Shown piece after piece: positions 26,522-36,229 of a stretch of DNA of 64,000 nucleotides (position 1 is its first letter; the number at the start of each line of letters is the position of its first letter). A program made the position numbers and the translations under genes. Source of the DNA: Neisseria montereyensis (GTDB lineage: Bacteria > Pseudomonadota > Gammaproteobacteria > Burkholderiales > Neisseriaceae); the NCBI RefSeq assembly GCF_024834045.1, contig NZ_JANUXW010000001.1:310001-374000 (forward strand), written 5' to 3'. The notes beneath the pieces were generated by a model. It had not been told where the DNA came from and did not search any database. It saw only the letters and a list, made by a program, of their open reading frames with translations.

Positions 26522-27304
26522 TTAGAGGAGGCGCTGGCGTAATTGCTCGAATAGGCAGACGGTTGCCGCCATTGCCACATTCAAAGATTCGGTTTGCCCG
26601 GCCATCGGGATTCTGACGCAACCGCTTACTTTATCAAGAATATCGGGGCGGATGCCGCTGCCTTCGTTGCCGAACACCCATGCGGCGGGTTCGGTTAGCG
26701 TCATGTCATAGAGGCGGTGTTCGTTGTGTTGCGAGAGGGCGGTCGCCCAAATCGGGTTTTGATAGCTCGGGCACCATGCGGATAAATCGACTCGTTCGCA
26801 GATGGTCAGCAGAAAATGCGCCCCCATGCCGGCGCGTAATACTTTCGGCGACCATACATCGGCACAATCGTTGCCCAATATCAATTGCTTTATTCCGGCC
26901 GCTGCGGTGCTGCGTATCACCGTGCCGACATTGCCGGGATCTTGTACGCGGTCGAGCACCACGCAGTCGCCGTGTTCGGGCAGCGGCGGAGCGGTGGGGA
27001 TATCAATTAAGGTGAGGATTTCTTCGGCATCGGTCAGGCCGCTGATTTTGGCCAATATTCCCGATGCAACGGGAATCTGTTTGCTTGCTGGCAGTGTGGC
27101 GAGTAAAGCGCTGATTTCGGGTGTCTGCCGTTTGTGTTCGGGTATATAAACCCGCATAGGCATACCGCCCGCTTGCAGATAGGCTTGCAGAAGATGCACG
27201 CCTTCTAAAACGGTTTGCTTGTGCAAACGGCGTGCTTTGGCTTGTGAAAGCAGCTTCGATAAGTGTTTGAGTTGCTCGTTTTTGGCAGAGGTAATCGTTT
27301 CCAT
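26522..27304 (-). CDS. TrmH/SpoU family RNA 2'-O-methyltransferase
   Basis: About 260 residues from the ATG at 27304. A short N-terminal RNA-binding domain precedes a SPOUT domain with VLDRVQDPGNVGTVIR, FGNEGSGI and IPMAGQTESLNVA. The target RNA cannot be predicted; TsnR/YsgA-like rRNA or tRNA modification is likely. This is the second SPOUT enzyme in the region after RlmB. Confidence 0.82.
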   Translation of the reverse strand: METITSAKNEQLKHLSKLLSQAKARRLHKQTVLEGVHLLQAYLQAGGMPMRVYIPEHKRQTPEISALLATLPASKQIPVASGILAKISGLTDAEEILTLIDIPTAPPLPEHGDCVVLDRVQDPGNVGTVIRSTAAAGIKQLILGNDCADVWSPKVLRAGMGAHFLLTICERVDLSAWCPSYQNPIWATALSQHNEHRLYDMTLTEPAAWVFGNEGSGIRPDILDKVSGCVRIPMAGQTESLNVAMAATVCLFEQLRQRLL

Positions 27305-27471
27305 AGGCGGCATTATAATGTTTTCAGACGGCCTTGTATCCGCCGGAATAAACAGGCCGTCTGAAAAAATAGTGGACGGTTGTGATTGTGCGATATTTAT
27401 ATTAACCGCGCATGGGAAAAAAGGTACAATCGAAACCGTTTTAGTCTGTTTTGTCTACGAGGAACCTATCA

Positions 27472-28542
27472 ATGTCTAAAAAAATCGTGATTCTGCCCGG
27501 CGACGGTATCGGCCCGGAAATTACCGCACAAGCTGTTCGTGTATTGGATAAATTGATTTCAGACGGCCTAGATGCCGAATATTTGTATGCCCCGCTCGGT
27601 GGTGCCGCTTATGACGAATACGGCCATCCTTATCCCGAATATACCCAAAAACTCTGCCGCCAAGCCGATGCGGTGCTGCTCGGTGCCGTCGGTGGTCCGC
27701 AATATGACGAACTCGACCGCCCGCTGCGCCCCGAACGCGGCTTGTTGGCCATCCGCAAGGATTTGAATTTGTTTGCCAATCTGCGTCCGGCCGTTCTTTA
27801 TCCCGAATTGGCCAATGCTTCGACGCTGAAGCCCGAAGTGGTGGCAGGCTTGAATATTTTGATTGTCCGCGAGCTGACCGGTGATATTTATTTCGGCGAA
27901 CCGCGCGGTATCCGCACTTTGGAAAACGGCGAGCGCGAAGGTTTCAATACCATGAGATACAGCGAAAGCGAAATCCGCCGTATTGCCAAAGTGTCGTTTG
28001 AAGCGGCGCAAAAACGCAATAAAAAATTGTGTTCGGTCGATAAAGCCAATGTATTGGAAACCACCGAGCTATGGAAAGAAATCTTTACCGAGATGAGTAA
28101 AGATTATCCCGATGTCGAACTCAGCCATATGTATGTAGACAATGCCGCCATGCAGCTGGTGCGTGCGCCCAAACAATTCGATGTGATTGCCACCGGCAAT
28201 ATCTTCGGCGATATCCTCAGCGATCAGGCCTCTATGCTCACCGGCTCAATCGGCATGTTGCCATCTGCTTCTCTGAATGAAACCGGCAAAGGTTTATACG
28301 AACCTTCGCACGGCTCCGCCCCCGATATTGCCGGACAAAACAAAGCCAACCCGTTGGCGACGATTTTATCGCTAGCGATGTTGTTGCGTTACAGCCTCAA
28401 TGATGAAGCGCGCGCCCACCGTGTCGAAACGGCGGTAGAAAAGGTATTGGCACAAGGTTATCGTACCGCCGATATCTTTGAAGAGGGTTGTAAATTGGTT
28501 TCCTGTATGGAAATGGGTGACGCCGTGTTGGATGCGATTTAG
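27472..28542 (+). CDS. leuB: 3-isopropylmalate dehydrogenase
   Basis: 356 residues from the ATG at 27472, which has AGGA nine bases upstream. Isocitrate/isopropylmalate dehydrogenase motifs include LPGDGIGPE, the substrate loop [13 protein letters not shown], and [25 protein letters not shown]. It performs oxidative decarboxylation in leucine synthesis. A DUS near the start encodes ISDGL. No other leu gene lies in this window; two opposed uptake sequences sit just upstream (about 27324-27365). Confidence 0.95.
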   Translation: MSKKIVILPGDGIGPEITAQAVRVLDKLISDGLDAEYLYAPLGGAAYDEYGHPYPEYTQKLCRQADAVLLGAVGGPQYDELDRPLRPERGLLAIRKDLNLFANLRPAVLYPELANASTLKPEVVAGLNILIVRELTGDIYFGEPRGIRTLENGEREGFNTMRYSESEIRRIAKVSFEAAQKRNKKLCSVDKANVLETTELWKEIFTEMSKDYPDVELSHMYVDNAAMQLVRAPKQFDVIATGNIFGDILSDQASMLTGSIGMLPSASLNETGKGLYEPSHGSAPDIAGQNKANPLATILSLAMLLRYSLNDEARAHRVETAVEKVLAQGYRTADIFEEGCKLVSCMEMGDAVLDAI

Positions 28543-28589
28543 TATAAATATATGTTATAATCATAAAATTATCGGCTTTATTTCGATGA

Positions 28590-28619
28590 AGCCTGCTTTT
28601 CCGTTATATAATGCAGGCT
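28590..28619 (+). terminator. Possible terminator of leuB
   Basis: AGCCTGC (28590-28596) and GCAGGCT (28613-28619) form a seven-base stem with a 16-base loop, followed by CTTATTTATT. The U run is interrupted, so this is a modest call. Confidence 0.4.
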
Positions 28620-28656
28620 CTTATTTATTGAAAAAAACGGATAAAAGGACAATATC

Positions 28657-28995
28657 ATGTTTAAAGATTGGCCCGAACATACCGCCTTGCTGAAAAAATC
28701 TTTCGCCAAATTGGGTAAAGAACACCCGAAAATGATTCAAGCTTATGCTTCATTGGAGCAGGCGGAAGCGGCAGAAGCATTAGACGAAAAAACCAGAGAG
28801 CTGATTGCCATTGCCGTGGCGATTACCACCCGTTGCGAAAGCTGTATCAGTATTCATGCCGAAAGAGCGATTAAAGCAGGCGCAACTGATGGCGAAATCG
28901 CCGGTGCATTGGCTACCGCAATTTCTTTGAACGCCGGTGCCGCCTATACTTACGCTTTGCGTGCAATGGAAGCTGTTGAAACACAACGTAAATAA
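28657..28995 (+). CDS. AhpD-like carboxymuconolactone decarboxylase-family protein
   Basis: 112 residues, all helical. The active-site pattern CESCISIHAERA carries a CxxC plus downstream histidine, as in AhpD-like alkylhydroperoxidases. This suggests thiol-based peroxide reduction rather than lactone decarboxylation. An AAGGA site lies about eight bases before the ATG. Function is inferred at family level only. Confidence 0.82.
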   Translation: MFKDWPEHTALLKKSFAKLGKEHPKMIQAYASLEQAEAAEALDEKTRELIAIAVAITTRCESCISIHAERAIKAGATDGEIAGALATAISLNAGAAYTYALRAMEAVETQRK

Positions 28996-29051
28996 CAGCA
29001 AGCCGTTAGGTTTTGATGTTTCGGTATGGTAATATCGGATACTGTAAAAAT

Positions 29052-29090
29052 AGGCCGTCTGAATAATATTGTTTATTTTTCAGACGGCCT
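29052..29090 (+). terminator. DUS-pair terminator of the AhpD-like gene
   Basis: Facing uptake sequences 29052-29063 and 29079-29090 with a 15-base AT-rich loop. Confidence 0.7.
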
Positions 29091-29212
29091 TATATACTGT
29101 TCAAGCTGCTCAAGGTTATGGTGGTTCGAATCACAATAATCTGGCTGCTGATAACGAGAGGCATCGGATATGCCTTTTTTCCAACATTAAAGGTAATGAT
29201 TAATAAAAAATT

Positions 29213-29779
29213 ATGAAACACATCAATAAAATAATATTTGCAGGCATCGCACTTGCCGCTGCTTTTCACACACACGCAGAAACCCGTGCCGTGATTGATA
29301 CCAATATGGGTCAAATCGAGTTGTCGCTGGATGAAAAAAAAGCCCCGAAAACCGTGGCCAATTTTGCCAACTATGCGCGGAAAGGCTTTTATAACGGCAC
29401 TATTTTCCACCGTGTTATCGATGGCTTTATGATTCAGGGCGGTGGTTTTACTGCGGATATGAAAGAAAAATCAACTGAGAAAGCCATTGTGAATGAAGCG
29501 GATAACGGTTTGAAAAACACCGTCGGCACCATTGCGATGGCCAGAAGAGCCGGCCCGCATTCGGCAACCAGCCAGTTTTTTATCAATGTGGCCGATAATT
29601 CTTTCTTAAATTTTAAAAACAAAACCATACAGGGCTATGGCTATACCGTATTCGGTAAAGTGATTTCCGGTATGGATGTGGTGGATAAAATCGCCAAAGT
29701 CGGCACCACCAATTACTCTTTTTATCAAAACGTTCCGGTAGAGCCGGTAGTGATTCGCCGTGTTACCGTTGCAGAGTAA
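29213..29779 (+). CDS. ppiA: Periplasmic cyclophilin-type peptidyl-prolyl isomerase
   Basis: 188 residues. The signal peptide ends at about residue 22 (HTHA-ET). The cyclophilin domain has [13 protein letters not shown], the TSQFFIN segment and [15 protein letters not shown]. It catalyses proline isomerisation during folding of secreted proteins. The compact size and the export signal match PpiA. Confidence 0.9.
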   Translation: MKHINKIIFAGIALAAAFHTHAETRAVIDTNMGQIELSLDEKKAPKTVANFANYARKGFYNGTIFHRVIDGFMIQGGGFTADMKEKSTEKAIVNEADNGLKNTVGTIAMARRAGPHSATSQFFINVADNSFLNFKNKTIQGYGYTVFGKVISGMDVVDKIAKVGTTNYSFYQNVPVEPVVIRRVTVAE

Positions 29780-29802
29780 AATATCTGTAAAAAAAAGAGT
29801 GT

Positions 29803-29829
29803 AAAAAACGCCCATCAAGGGCGTTTTTT
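29803..29829. terminator. Perfect Rho-independent terminator after ppiA
   Basis: AAAAAACGCCC and GGGCGTTTTTT form an 11-base perfect stem around the loop ATCAA, with T/A runs on both sides. It has no DUS and serves ppiA (+) and probably the small gene on the other strand. Confidence 0.85.
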
Positions 29830-29854
29830 ACTATGAGTACGGGCAAAAGCCTGC

Positions 29855-30106
29855 TTAACGTTCTTTTTCACGGAAAAAAGCATAAGTTACATCGTGAAAC
29901 AAATCCACATGCGGGCTGTCTTCATAAGTCAGTTCGGCCAATGCATCTTCAAATGCCAATTGCACCGATTCGACTACATCCTGCGCAATATCGGCAGGCA
30001 GTGCGCGAATCATGCCTTTTAAGGCGGTGGCCAATACATGATTTTGCATCCGGACGGCTTCATAGGCTTCTTCGAGGTATTCCAGTCGCTGTTCCATACC
30101 GTTCAT
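29855..30106 (-). CDS. Conserved small hypothetical protein
   Basis: About 83 residues from the ATG at 30106, with AAAGGA seven bases upstream. Acidic and helical; the N-terminal half (MEQRLEYLEEAYEAVRMQNHVLATAL) looks like a short coiled coil. No domain recognised. Well-placed ribosome-binding site, terminator and ordinary codon use support a real gene. Function unknown. Confidence 0.65.
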   Translation of the reverse strand: MNGMEQRLEYLEEAYEAVRMQNHVLATALKGMIRALPADIAQDVVESVQLAFEDALAELTYEDSPHVDLFHDVTYAFFREKER

Positions 30107-30287
30107 GATTTTTCCTTTCATAATCTGATAAAATGAAGCATTATACCGCATACTTTTTAAGAAGCCCTTAGCCTTTACCGGCGCTTATGTGTGGTTTCTT
30201 ATGCTTGAAATCATTTCAGGAAAATGCTGGAAAAAGACAATCCGAAGCGGCGGGAGTAGGCCGTATTATCATAGAGAGAAAATAATA

Positions 30288-31082
30288 ATGAACCACCAAC
30301 GTCATACCAATTCCGATAACAGCCAAGACGAGTTCGATTGGGAACGCGGCTTGGAACAATTACGCGAACAGCGCAACGCCGGTCAGAATAAACCGGCTAA
30401 GGCTTCGGCAACCGCTACAACGCCGAAACCGGAAGCTAAAGCTTCATCATTATCCGAAGAAGTCCAACTTAATCATACCGCTGCCGAAAAACTGCTGCGT
30501 GAATATTTGCAACAATGGCAAAAAGAACATAATGATCCGTTGGCAGACACCATGACGGCTGAAACCGATGCAACCGTATTGCTGCAGGAAGATTGGTTGG
30601 CTGCTCAAACCGCTTTGCAAAGTGCGCGTATCGACGACAGTAAAGTACAAAGTACTCGCACGGTATGGTTGAATCCGAAGCGGCAAAATGTGGCATTTGA
30701 AAATCCGATACCCGAACAGCCCAAGCCGAGTAGCGAAGAAGAAGGCACACAAGAACACCCGATTGAAGAAGCGGTGCAGCCGGAAGAATGGCTGCCGGTA
30801 ACCGTGAAAGTTATCAACCCGCAGGCCGATCCGCGTAAACCCGTGCTGTTTCTTTCCGAACAGGAATTACTTGAGCACCTAACCCGCCGCCTGCGCCCGC
30901 ATTTAACCGATGCCGTTGCAGGAATGGTGCGCGTAGCCATCCAAAAACAGGCGGCTGCACTGACTTACCAACTTCAGCAAATATTGCACGAACAAACACC
31001 GGCATTGGTGGATGAAATATTGGAACATAACCTCAAAGCCGTGATGTCGGATATCAAATACAGTTTGAAATACAAGCGTTAA
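30288..31082 (+). CDS. Hypothetical protein with helical C-terminal domain
   Basis: 264 residues from the ATG at 30288 (preceded by AGAGAGAAAATAATA); the longer frame to 30189 is not supported. A low-complexity, A/P/E/K-rich N-terminal half (about 25-190) leads to a helical C-terminal segment (LLEHLTRRLRPHL, then VRVAIQKQAAAL). No signal peptide or membrane helix. I do not recognise a family; it looks like a Neisseriaceae-specific cytoplasmic protein. Function unknown. Confidence 0.7.
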   Translation: MNHQRHTNSDNSQDEFDWERGLEQLREQRNAGQNKPAKASATATTPKPEAKASSLSEEVQLNHTAAEKLLREYLQQWQKEHNDPLADTMTAETDATVLLQEDWLAAQTALQSARIDDSKVQSTRTVWLNPKRQNVAFENPIPEQPKPSSEEEGTQEHPIEEAVQPEEWLPVTVKVINPQADPRKPVLFLSEQELLEHLTRRLRPHLTDAVAGMVRVAIQKQAAALTYQLQQILHEQTPALVDEILEHNLKAVMSDIKYSLKYKR

Positions 31083-31161
31083 ATGTAAGATTAGAGCCGT
31101 CTGAAATATTGAAATTTCTAGGGCGGTTTTTTATATGGCGTATATTATGGAGGCTTATGAT

Positions 31162-31323
31162 ATGAATAAACGTTCTTGGATTGTTATCGTTATCGCAATC
31201 ATTGTCGGCGGCTATAAAATATGGAATAAGTACCAACATTATGTAGAAAAAAACGCCTATAAAGCCAAAATAGAGCAAAGCATAGAGACGGTCAAGGATA
31301 TGGAATTTAAACGGCATGAATAA
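31162..31323 (+). pseudogene. Truncated tandem copy of the DUF3465-type gene (N-terminal part only)
   Basis: 53 codons from the ATG at 31162, which has GGAGG eight bases upstream. Its first 24 codons (MNKRSWI then GGYKIWNK) closely match the start of the next gene at protein and DNA level, after which similarity is lost. It overlaps the next gene by eight bases. It could be a remnant of duplication, or a small membrane peptide that now drives translation of its neighbour. Confidence 0.6.
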
Positions 31324-31786
31324 ACGCGCTTGGATCGGTATTGTCATCGCTCTGGTTGCCGGTGGCTATAAAATATGGAATAAGTCACAACCATATATAG
31401 AAAGCGATCATAGGGTTGAAATACAGCAACAGAGTTCAACACCAAGCTTCTCGGTAGATGATATTCTTCAGACGGCGTTTGAACGTCAACAAAGCGATAT
31501 TCAAATCGAAGGCAGTGGCCAAGTGACCAAAACGTTGCCCGATGATAATAAAGGCTCGAAGCACCAGCGTTTTATTTTAAAGCTGGGTAGCGGTCAAACT
31601 TTATTGGTGGCACACAATATCGATTTGGCACCCAAGATTAAAGGGCTGAAAAAAGGCGATACCGTTTCGTTTTACGGTGAATACGAATGGTCGAAGCAGG
31701 GTGGTGTAATCCATTGGACGCATCACGATCCGCAAGGCCGGCATGCCGACGGATGGCTTAAACACAACGGCATAGTTTATCAATAG
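31316..31786 (+). CDS. DUF3465-type exported/membrane-anchored protein
   Basis: 156 residues. An N-terminal signal-anchor (about 5-20) is followed by a beta-rich domain with an OB-like pattern (GSGQVTKTLPDD, LKKGDTVSFYGEYEW, VIHWTHHDPQGRHADGWL). This matches my memory of DUF3465 proteins, whose function is unknown. The start overlaps the upstream truncated copy by eight bases and has no strong ribosome-binding site of its own, so it may depend on translational coupling. A partial DUS (TTCAGACGGC) is in frame. Confidence 0.72.
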   Translation: MNKRAWIGIVIALVAGGYKIWNKSQPYIESDHRVEIQQQSSTPSFSVDDILQTAFERQQSDIQIEGSGQVTKTLPDDNKGSKHQRFILKLGSGQTLLVAHNIDLAPKIKGLKKGDTVSFYGEYEWSKQGGVIHWTHHDPQGRHADGWLKHNGIVYQ

Positions 31787-31929
31787 TTTCGGTAAGATAC
31801 GGATGAGACACGCGCGGCACAAAAGCTGAAAAAACTGGATAAATGTGCCCACTTTGTTATAGAATAAGCCCGACTCAGGTAAGCACAAGATTGCTTAATT
31901 TTTAATTTGTATTGTAAGAGGAAAACGAA

Positions 31930-32154
31930 ATGTTCCCAGAATACCGTGATTTGATTTCTAAATTAAAACAAGAAGATACACACTTTGCCCGTTTGTTTGA
32001 AGAACACAATCAGTTGGATGACAAAATCACCGGTTTAACCAACAGCCCTGTTACCGAAGGCTTGGAAGAAATTGAAGAATTGAAAAAACAAAAATTACAT
32101 CTGAAAGATCAACTATATGATATTTTGGTAAAAGCCGATAAAGAAGCCAAATAA
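31930..32154 (+). CDS. YdcH/DUF465 family protein
   Basis: 74 residues, almost entirely a charged helical hairpin (LISKLKQEDTHFARLFEEH, then EIEELKKQKLHLKDQL). This is the DUF465/YdcH pattern, a common small cytoplasmic family of unknown function. Strong ribosome-binding site (AGAGGAAAACGAA) and a perfect terminator follow. Confidence 0.85.
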   Translation: MFPEYRDLISKLKQEDTHFARLFEEHNQLDDKITGLTNSPVTEGLEEIEELKKQKLHLKDQLYDILVKADKEAK

Positions 32155-32177
32155 TCGCTTTAAAGTCGGAAAGTTAT

Positions 32178-32215
32178 AAAAAGGCCGTCTGAAAATATTT
32201 TCAGACGGCCTTTTT
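32178..32215. terminator. Perfect DUS palindrome terminator
   Basis: Two uptake sequences extended by AAAA/TTTT form one continuous palindrome from 32178 to 32215 between the convergent YdcH gene and pdxH. Confidence 0.85.
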
Positions 32216-32254
32216 ACTGTGTAGTCAAGAAAATGGTTTATTTCTAAATAAAAT

Positions 32255-32887
32255 TTAAGGAGAGAGCCGTTCTTTAATCCATTGATTACCGTCTAAACGG
32301 TATTGGATACGGTCGTGCAGGCGGCTGGGTCTGCCCTGCCAAAACTCTATTCTGTCGGGTATCAGCACATAGCCGCCCCAATGCGGCGGGCGGGGAACGT
32401 GGAGCGGATGTTTCACGCCGATTGCTGCGGCGCGGGTAACCAATACCGATTTACTGGCAATCACTTCGCTTTGTTCGCTTGCCCATGCCCCGATGCGGCT
32501 GGTGTAGGGGCGGCTGTCGAAATATTCGTCGGAAGCGGCTTCATCCAGTTTTTCAACCCTGCCTTCTATGCGAACCTGTCGTTCCAACTCCGGCCAAAAG
32601 AATGTGAGCGCGGCAAAAGGTACGGCGGCCAGTGCACGTCCTTTGCGGCTTTTGTAATTGGTGAAAAAAACAAACCCCTGCTTGGTAACTTCTTTTAGTA
32701 ATAATTGGCGGCTTTCCGGCCGGCCGTCTGAATTAACGGTAGCCACATTCATGGCAGTCGGTTCGTTGACCTCGGAGTGGATGGCTTCATTCAGCCAACG
32801 TTCAAATTGAACGATGGGGTTTGCATCGCATTGGGCTTCGGATAATTCCTGTTTGCTGTAATCTTTGCGGATATTGTGTAAATCCAT
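32255..32887 (-). CDS. pdxH: Pyridoxamine 5'-phosphate oxidase
   Basis: 210 residues from the ATG at 32887 (GGAG six bases upstream; a TTG two codons earlier is also open). FMN-binding features include [27 protein letters not shown] and the C-terminal PxHWGGYVL and RLHDRI motifs. It makes pyridoxal phosphate, the cofactor of several enzymes in this window (IlvA, the class V aminotransferase, the MocR regulator). A DUS near residue 55 is in frame. Confidence 0.94.
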   Translation of the reverse strand: MDLHNIRKDYSKQELSEAQCDANPIVQFERWLNEAIHSEVNEPTAMNVATVNSDGRPESRQLLLKEVTKQGFVFFTNYKSRKGRALAAVPFAALTFFWPELERQVRIEGRVEKLDEAASDEYFDSRPYTSRIGAWASEQSEVIASKSVLVTRAAAIGVKHPLHVPRPPHWGGYVLIPDRIEFWQGRPSRLHDRIQYRLDGNQWIKERLSP

Positions 32888-32954
32888 AACCAACTCCTAG
32901 CTTGTAGTGAGGAAAGATATATGAACACATATATATTAAGGATAGCAAGATTTA

Positions 32955-32982
32955 AGGCCGTCTGAAAGTGTTCGGACGGCCT
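32955..32982 (-). terminator. DUS-pair hairpin after ppx
   Basis: AGGCCGTCTGAA (32955-32966) faces TTCGGACGGCCT (32971-32982), one base off the consensus. It lies about 80 bases past the ppx stop. Confidence 0.6.
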
Positions 32983-33058
32983 AATATTGGGTTATAAATC
33001 AAGTATGTTTTTTAATTGTCGGTATGCTTATGTATAAGCGCTTAAAACCAATATAGGT

Positions 33059-34558
33059 TTATTGCGGCTGTACGCTAAATGGGATATCGACTTTTTGCCA
33101 TTGCTCGCTTTCGTAGCCGAGTGCGCCGTTAATCAGTGGGTGTTCGTTGAGCCAATTTTGGCTGATACGCAGAATAAAGCCGTTACCGTTGTCGCTACGC
33201 AATTGGGTATAGGGCGGTAGTTCCAACGGCATACGGGCACGACAGAATAAGGTTGCGAGGCGTAACGATAAAATCGCAAACCACATCATTTGATTATCAA
33301 CCAAATCTACCATTTTGCGGATATCGCCGCGATGGCCGAGTACCAATAGGGATAAAATGCGTTGTTCTTTGCGCGAGAAGCCAGGCATATCGGCATTTTC
33401 GAGAATATAGGCGGAATGTTTGTGATAGCCGGTGTGGGCGATATCAATGCCGATTTCGTGCAACATGCCCGCCCAATTGATGTATTGCTGCCAATAAGCC
33501 AATTCCTGCACCGGCGCATTCAGGGCATGGCAGATGCTTTCCATAAATTTTTGCGCCGCAGCCGCCACACGTTTACCCTGATTCGGGCTGGCATGATAGC
33601 GCTGTTGGAATTCTGCGGTGGTTTGGTCGCGCATATCTTCATTGATCTGGCGGCCGATTAAATCATAGAATACACCGTCGCGCAGGGCGGCATCGGTGAC
33701 CGTCATTTTTTCAATACCGAGCTCTTCAAAGGCCGCCATCATAACGGATAATCCGCCGGCGAATACTTCGATACGGTCGGATTTCATGCCGGAAAAGCGT
33801 GCTTTTTTCACGCTGCCGGCCTGAATGATTTTATCGGCAATCTTTTTCATGCCCTCATAGGTAATATCGTGCGTTTGCGGATTTTCGGCAGCGAGAACGT
33901 CGCGGATGGATTTGGCCGAGCCGGAAGTGCCGATGGCAATATCCCAACCGCTGCGCTTCATCATCTTACCGATACGTTGGATTTCATTGCGTGCCGCCGT
34001 AATAGCCGCTTGAAAATCTTTTTGGCCGATTTTATTCGGAAAAAAACGCATGCTGTAGGTAACGCAACCTAAAGGCAGGCTTTCGGTGAGCGCAGGCTGT
34101 AGTTCCGACCCGATAACAAATTCGGTCGAACCGCCGCCAATATCGATAACCAGCATTTTGTCGCCTTTGGGCGGTAGGGTATGCACGACGCCGGTATAAA
34201 TCAAACGGGCTTCTTCACGGCCGGCAATAATTTCGATGGGAAACCCTAAAGCAGCTTCGGCACGGGGCATAAAATCGGTAATATTCTTTGCAACACGGAA
34301 AGTATTGGTGGCCACCACCCGTACTTGCTCCGGTGGAAAACCTTTTAAACGTTCGCCGAATCTGGCCAAACATTCCAATGCCCGCGTTTGGGAAGCCTCG
34401 TCAAGATTTTTCTGCTCATCCAAGCCGCCGGCAAGACGAACCATTTCTTTAAATGAATCAATAACTTTAAGCTGGCTGTTTGAGTGGACTTCGCAAATTT
34501 GCAGGCGGAAACTGTTAGAACCTAAGTCGACAGAGGCAAGTATGTTGGGTTTAGTCAT
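33059..34558 (-). CDS. ppx: Exopolyphosphatase (Ppx/GppA family)
   Basis: 499 residues from the ATG at 34558. An ASKHA-fold phosphatase half has ASVDLGSNSFRL and VIDIGGGSTEFV. A helical HD-like C-terminal region follows (HEIGIDIAHTGYHKHSAYI). It removes phosphate from polyphosphate ends; a pppGpp phosphohydrolase activity (GppA) is the alternative, and the two are hard to separate by sequence. Confidence 0.9.
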   Translation of the reverse strand: MTKPNILASVDLGSNSFRLQICEVHSNSQLKVIDSFKEMVRLAGGLDEQKNLDEASQTRALECLARFGERLKGFPPEQVRVVATNTFRVAKNITDFMPRAEAALGFPIEIIAGREEARLIYTGVVHTLPPKGDKMLVIDIGGGSTEFVIGSELQPALTESLPLGCVTYSMRFFPNKIGQKDFQAAITAARNEIQRIGKMMKRSGWDIAIGTSGSAKSIRDVLAAENPQTHDITYEGMKKIADKIIQAGSVKKARFSGMKSDRIEVFAGGLSVMMAAFEELGIEKMTVTDAALRDGVFYDLIGRQINEDMRDQTTAEFQQRYHASPNQGKRVAAAAQKFMESICHALNAPVQELAYWQQYINWAGMLHEIGIDIAHTGYHKHSAYILENADMPGFSRKEQRILSLLVLGHRGDIRKMVDLVDNQMMWFAILSLRLATLFCRARMPLELPPYTQLRSDNGNGFILRISQNWLNEHPLINGALGYESEQWQKVDIPFSVQPQ

Positions 34559-34828
34559 AAAAGCAAAAACCGGAGCGTCAATCAATGAAAGCGGAGATGT
34601 TACCGCGCATAAAGGGGGGCTGTCATCTGCCTGATAGATAAGTATTTGTGGTATATAGATTAAATGTATTTAAGTTTTAAGTTTTATAAATTGGGTGAGT
34701 GAGCGGCGAAGAAAAATTGTGTCGGAGGAAAATGGCGGCGGGTGATGGGCCGCCGATTATACTTATCGTAGTAAAAAAGGCAGCCTCAGGGCTGCCTTTG
34801 TATGGGTACTGTTTTTTTTAACAGATGA
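34559..34828. other. Intergenic region ppx-ackA
   Basis: 270 bases containing the ppx upstream region and the ackA terminator (34776-34799). No DUS and no gene recognised. Confidence 0.5.
34776..34799 (-). terminator. Rho-independent terminator of ackA
   Basis: AAAGGCAGCC and GGCTGCCTTT form a ten-base perfect stem with a TCAG loop; on the minus strand it is followed by a run of T. No DUS. Confidence 0.82.
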
Positions 34829-36025
34829 TTACAGACCGCTCAGTTTGGCAGTGTCGTGTGCAATCATCAATTCTTCGTTGGTCGGAATCACAACCGCTTG
34901 AGCAGTGCTGTCTGCAGTAGTAATCACGCCTGAATTGCCGAAACGGGCATCTTCATTGGCTTTTGCGTCTTCTTTCAAGCCTAAGAAATTCAGGTAACCC
35001 AATACTTTGCTGCGGATGGCATTTGAGTTTTCACCAATGCCGCCGGTGAATACCAAAACATCCAAGCCGCCGGCTGCAACAGCCATGGAACCGACATATT
35101 TGGCCAAGCGGTAAGCAAATACTTCCAGCGCCAGTTTGGCACCTTCGTGGCCTTTGCCTGCTTCTTCTTCGATAACGCGGCAGTCGCTGGATAATTCGGA
35201 AATCCCTAATAGGCCTGATTTTTTGTTTAGCATGTCGGTTACTTGTTTGATATCCATACCGGCATTTTCGGCCAAGAATGAGAATACGCTGGGGTCTACG
35301 TCGCCGCTGCGGGTACCCATTACCAAACCTTCAAGCGGGGTTAAACCCATGCTGGTGTCTTGGCATTTGCCGTTGGCGATGGCGGCGATAGAAGCCCCGT
35401 TACCCAAGTGGCCAATCACCATGCGCAATTGGTCTTTGTTTTTGCCTAAGAAGCGGGCGGCTTCATCGGCTACATAACGGTAGCTGGTGCCGTGGAAACC
35501 ATAGCGGCGTAGGCCGTATTTGCGGTAAAGCTCATGTGGCACAGCGTAGGTGTAGGCATGTTCGGGTAGGCTTTGGTGGAATGCGGTATCGAATACGGCT
35601 ACATTAGGCAGGCCTTTGAAAATATCTTGTGCGGCACGGATACCGAGCAGGTTGGCCGGGTTGTGCAACGGAGCCAAAGGAATACATTTTTCAATACCGG
35701 CAATGACTTCTTCGGTAATTACGATAGAATCGCTATACAATTCGCCGCCGCTGACGACGCGGTGTCCGACTGCACCGATACGGCTGTCTAAACCGTGTTT
35801 TTTCAATTCTTCCATCAAAGCGGCTACGGCACCGGTATGGTTGGGGTTTTCGGCTAGTTCGACTTTATGTTTTTCACCGTTGATTTTGAATGTGATGTAG
35901 GCGTCTGAAAGACTCAGTTTTTCTGCCAGGCAGCTCAGCAAGACATCGCCGCTGTCGTTATCTAAAACGGCGCCTTTTAAAGACGAGCTGCCGCAGTTCA
36001 ATACTAAAATCAATTTGTTTGACAT
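34829..36025 (-). CDS. ackA: Acetate kinase
   Basis: 398 residues. Signature motifs: LVLNCGSSSLKG at the start and FDTAFHQSLPEHAYTYAVP with the catalytic aspartate. GHLGNGAS and the ATP-site FTGGIGENS are also present. It interconverts acetyl phosphate and acetate with ATP formation, completing the Pta-AckA route. AAGGAG precedes the ATG. pta is not in the window. Confidence 0.95.
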   Translation of the reverse strand: MSNKLILVLNCGSSSLKGAVLDNDSGDVLLSCLAEKLSLSDAYITFKINGEKHKVELAENPNHTGAVAALMEELKKHGLDSRIGAVGHRVVSGGELYSDSIVITEEVIAGIEKCIPLAPLHNPANLLGIRAAQDIFKGLPNVAVFDTAFHQSLPEHAYTYAVPHELYRKYGLRRYGFHGTSYRYVADEAARFLGKNKDQLRMVIGHLGNGASIAAIANGKCQDTSMGLTPLEGLVMGTRSGDVDPSVFSFLAENAGMDIKQVTDMLNKKSGLLGISELSSDCRVIEEEAGKGHEGAKLALEVFAYRLAKYVGSMAVAAGGLDVLVFTGGIGENSNAIRSKVLGYLNFLGLKEDAKANEDARFGNSGVITTADSTAQAVVIPTNEELMIAHDTAKLSGL

Positions 36026-36229
36026 GTAGACTCCTTAAGTTTTCAGACGGCCTGTCGAACAGCCGAACTGTCGGGGTTGGGAATAAATGGAACAGGGTAT
36101 ATAGGCTCCGATTCCAATATTCCATTCGTTAAAGCGGCTATTTTATCAAAAAATAAGCGGCTTGATATGATTTAATTCTTCGGTTTCGATATGGTTTTTT
36201 TTGCTTATTACGCCAAATTCGACAGGGTT

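Noticed and set aside
27324-27365. Opposed DUS pair upstream of leuB as an attenuator
   Set aside because: The loop is long, the pair lies outside any leader peptide and no leucine-rich ORF precedes leuB. Most likely it is a loose terminator or just two uptake sites.
29121-29135. GGTTCGAATC-like T-loop suggesting a tRNA
   Set aside because: No acceptor stem, D-arm or anticodon arm can be drawn around it.
29069-29203. Short plus-strand frame before ppiA reading a glycine/asparagine-rich peptide
   Set aside because: It would need a TTG start within the loop of a DUS hairpin, has no ribosome-binding site and no recognisable homologue.
36160-36180. FNR-like TTGAT half-site upstream of ackA
   Set aside because: The second half-site is poor (3 of 5), and no promoter is placed at the right distance.
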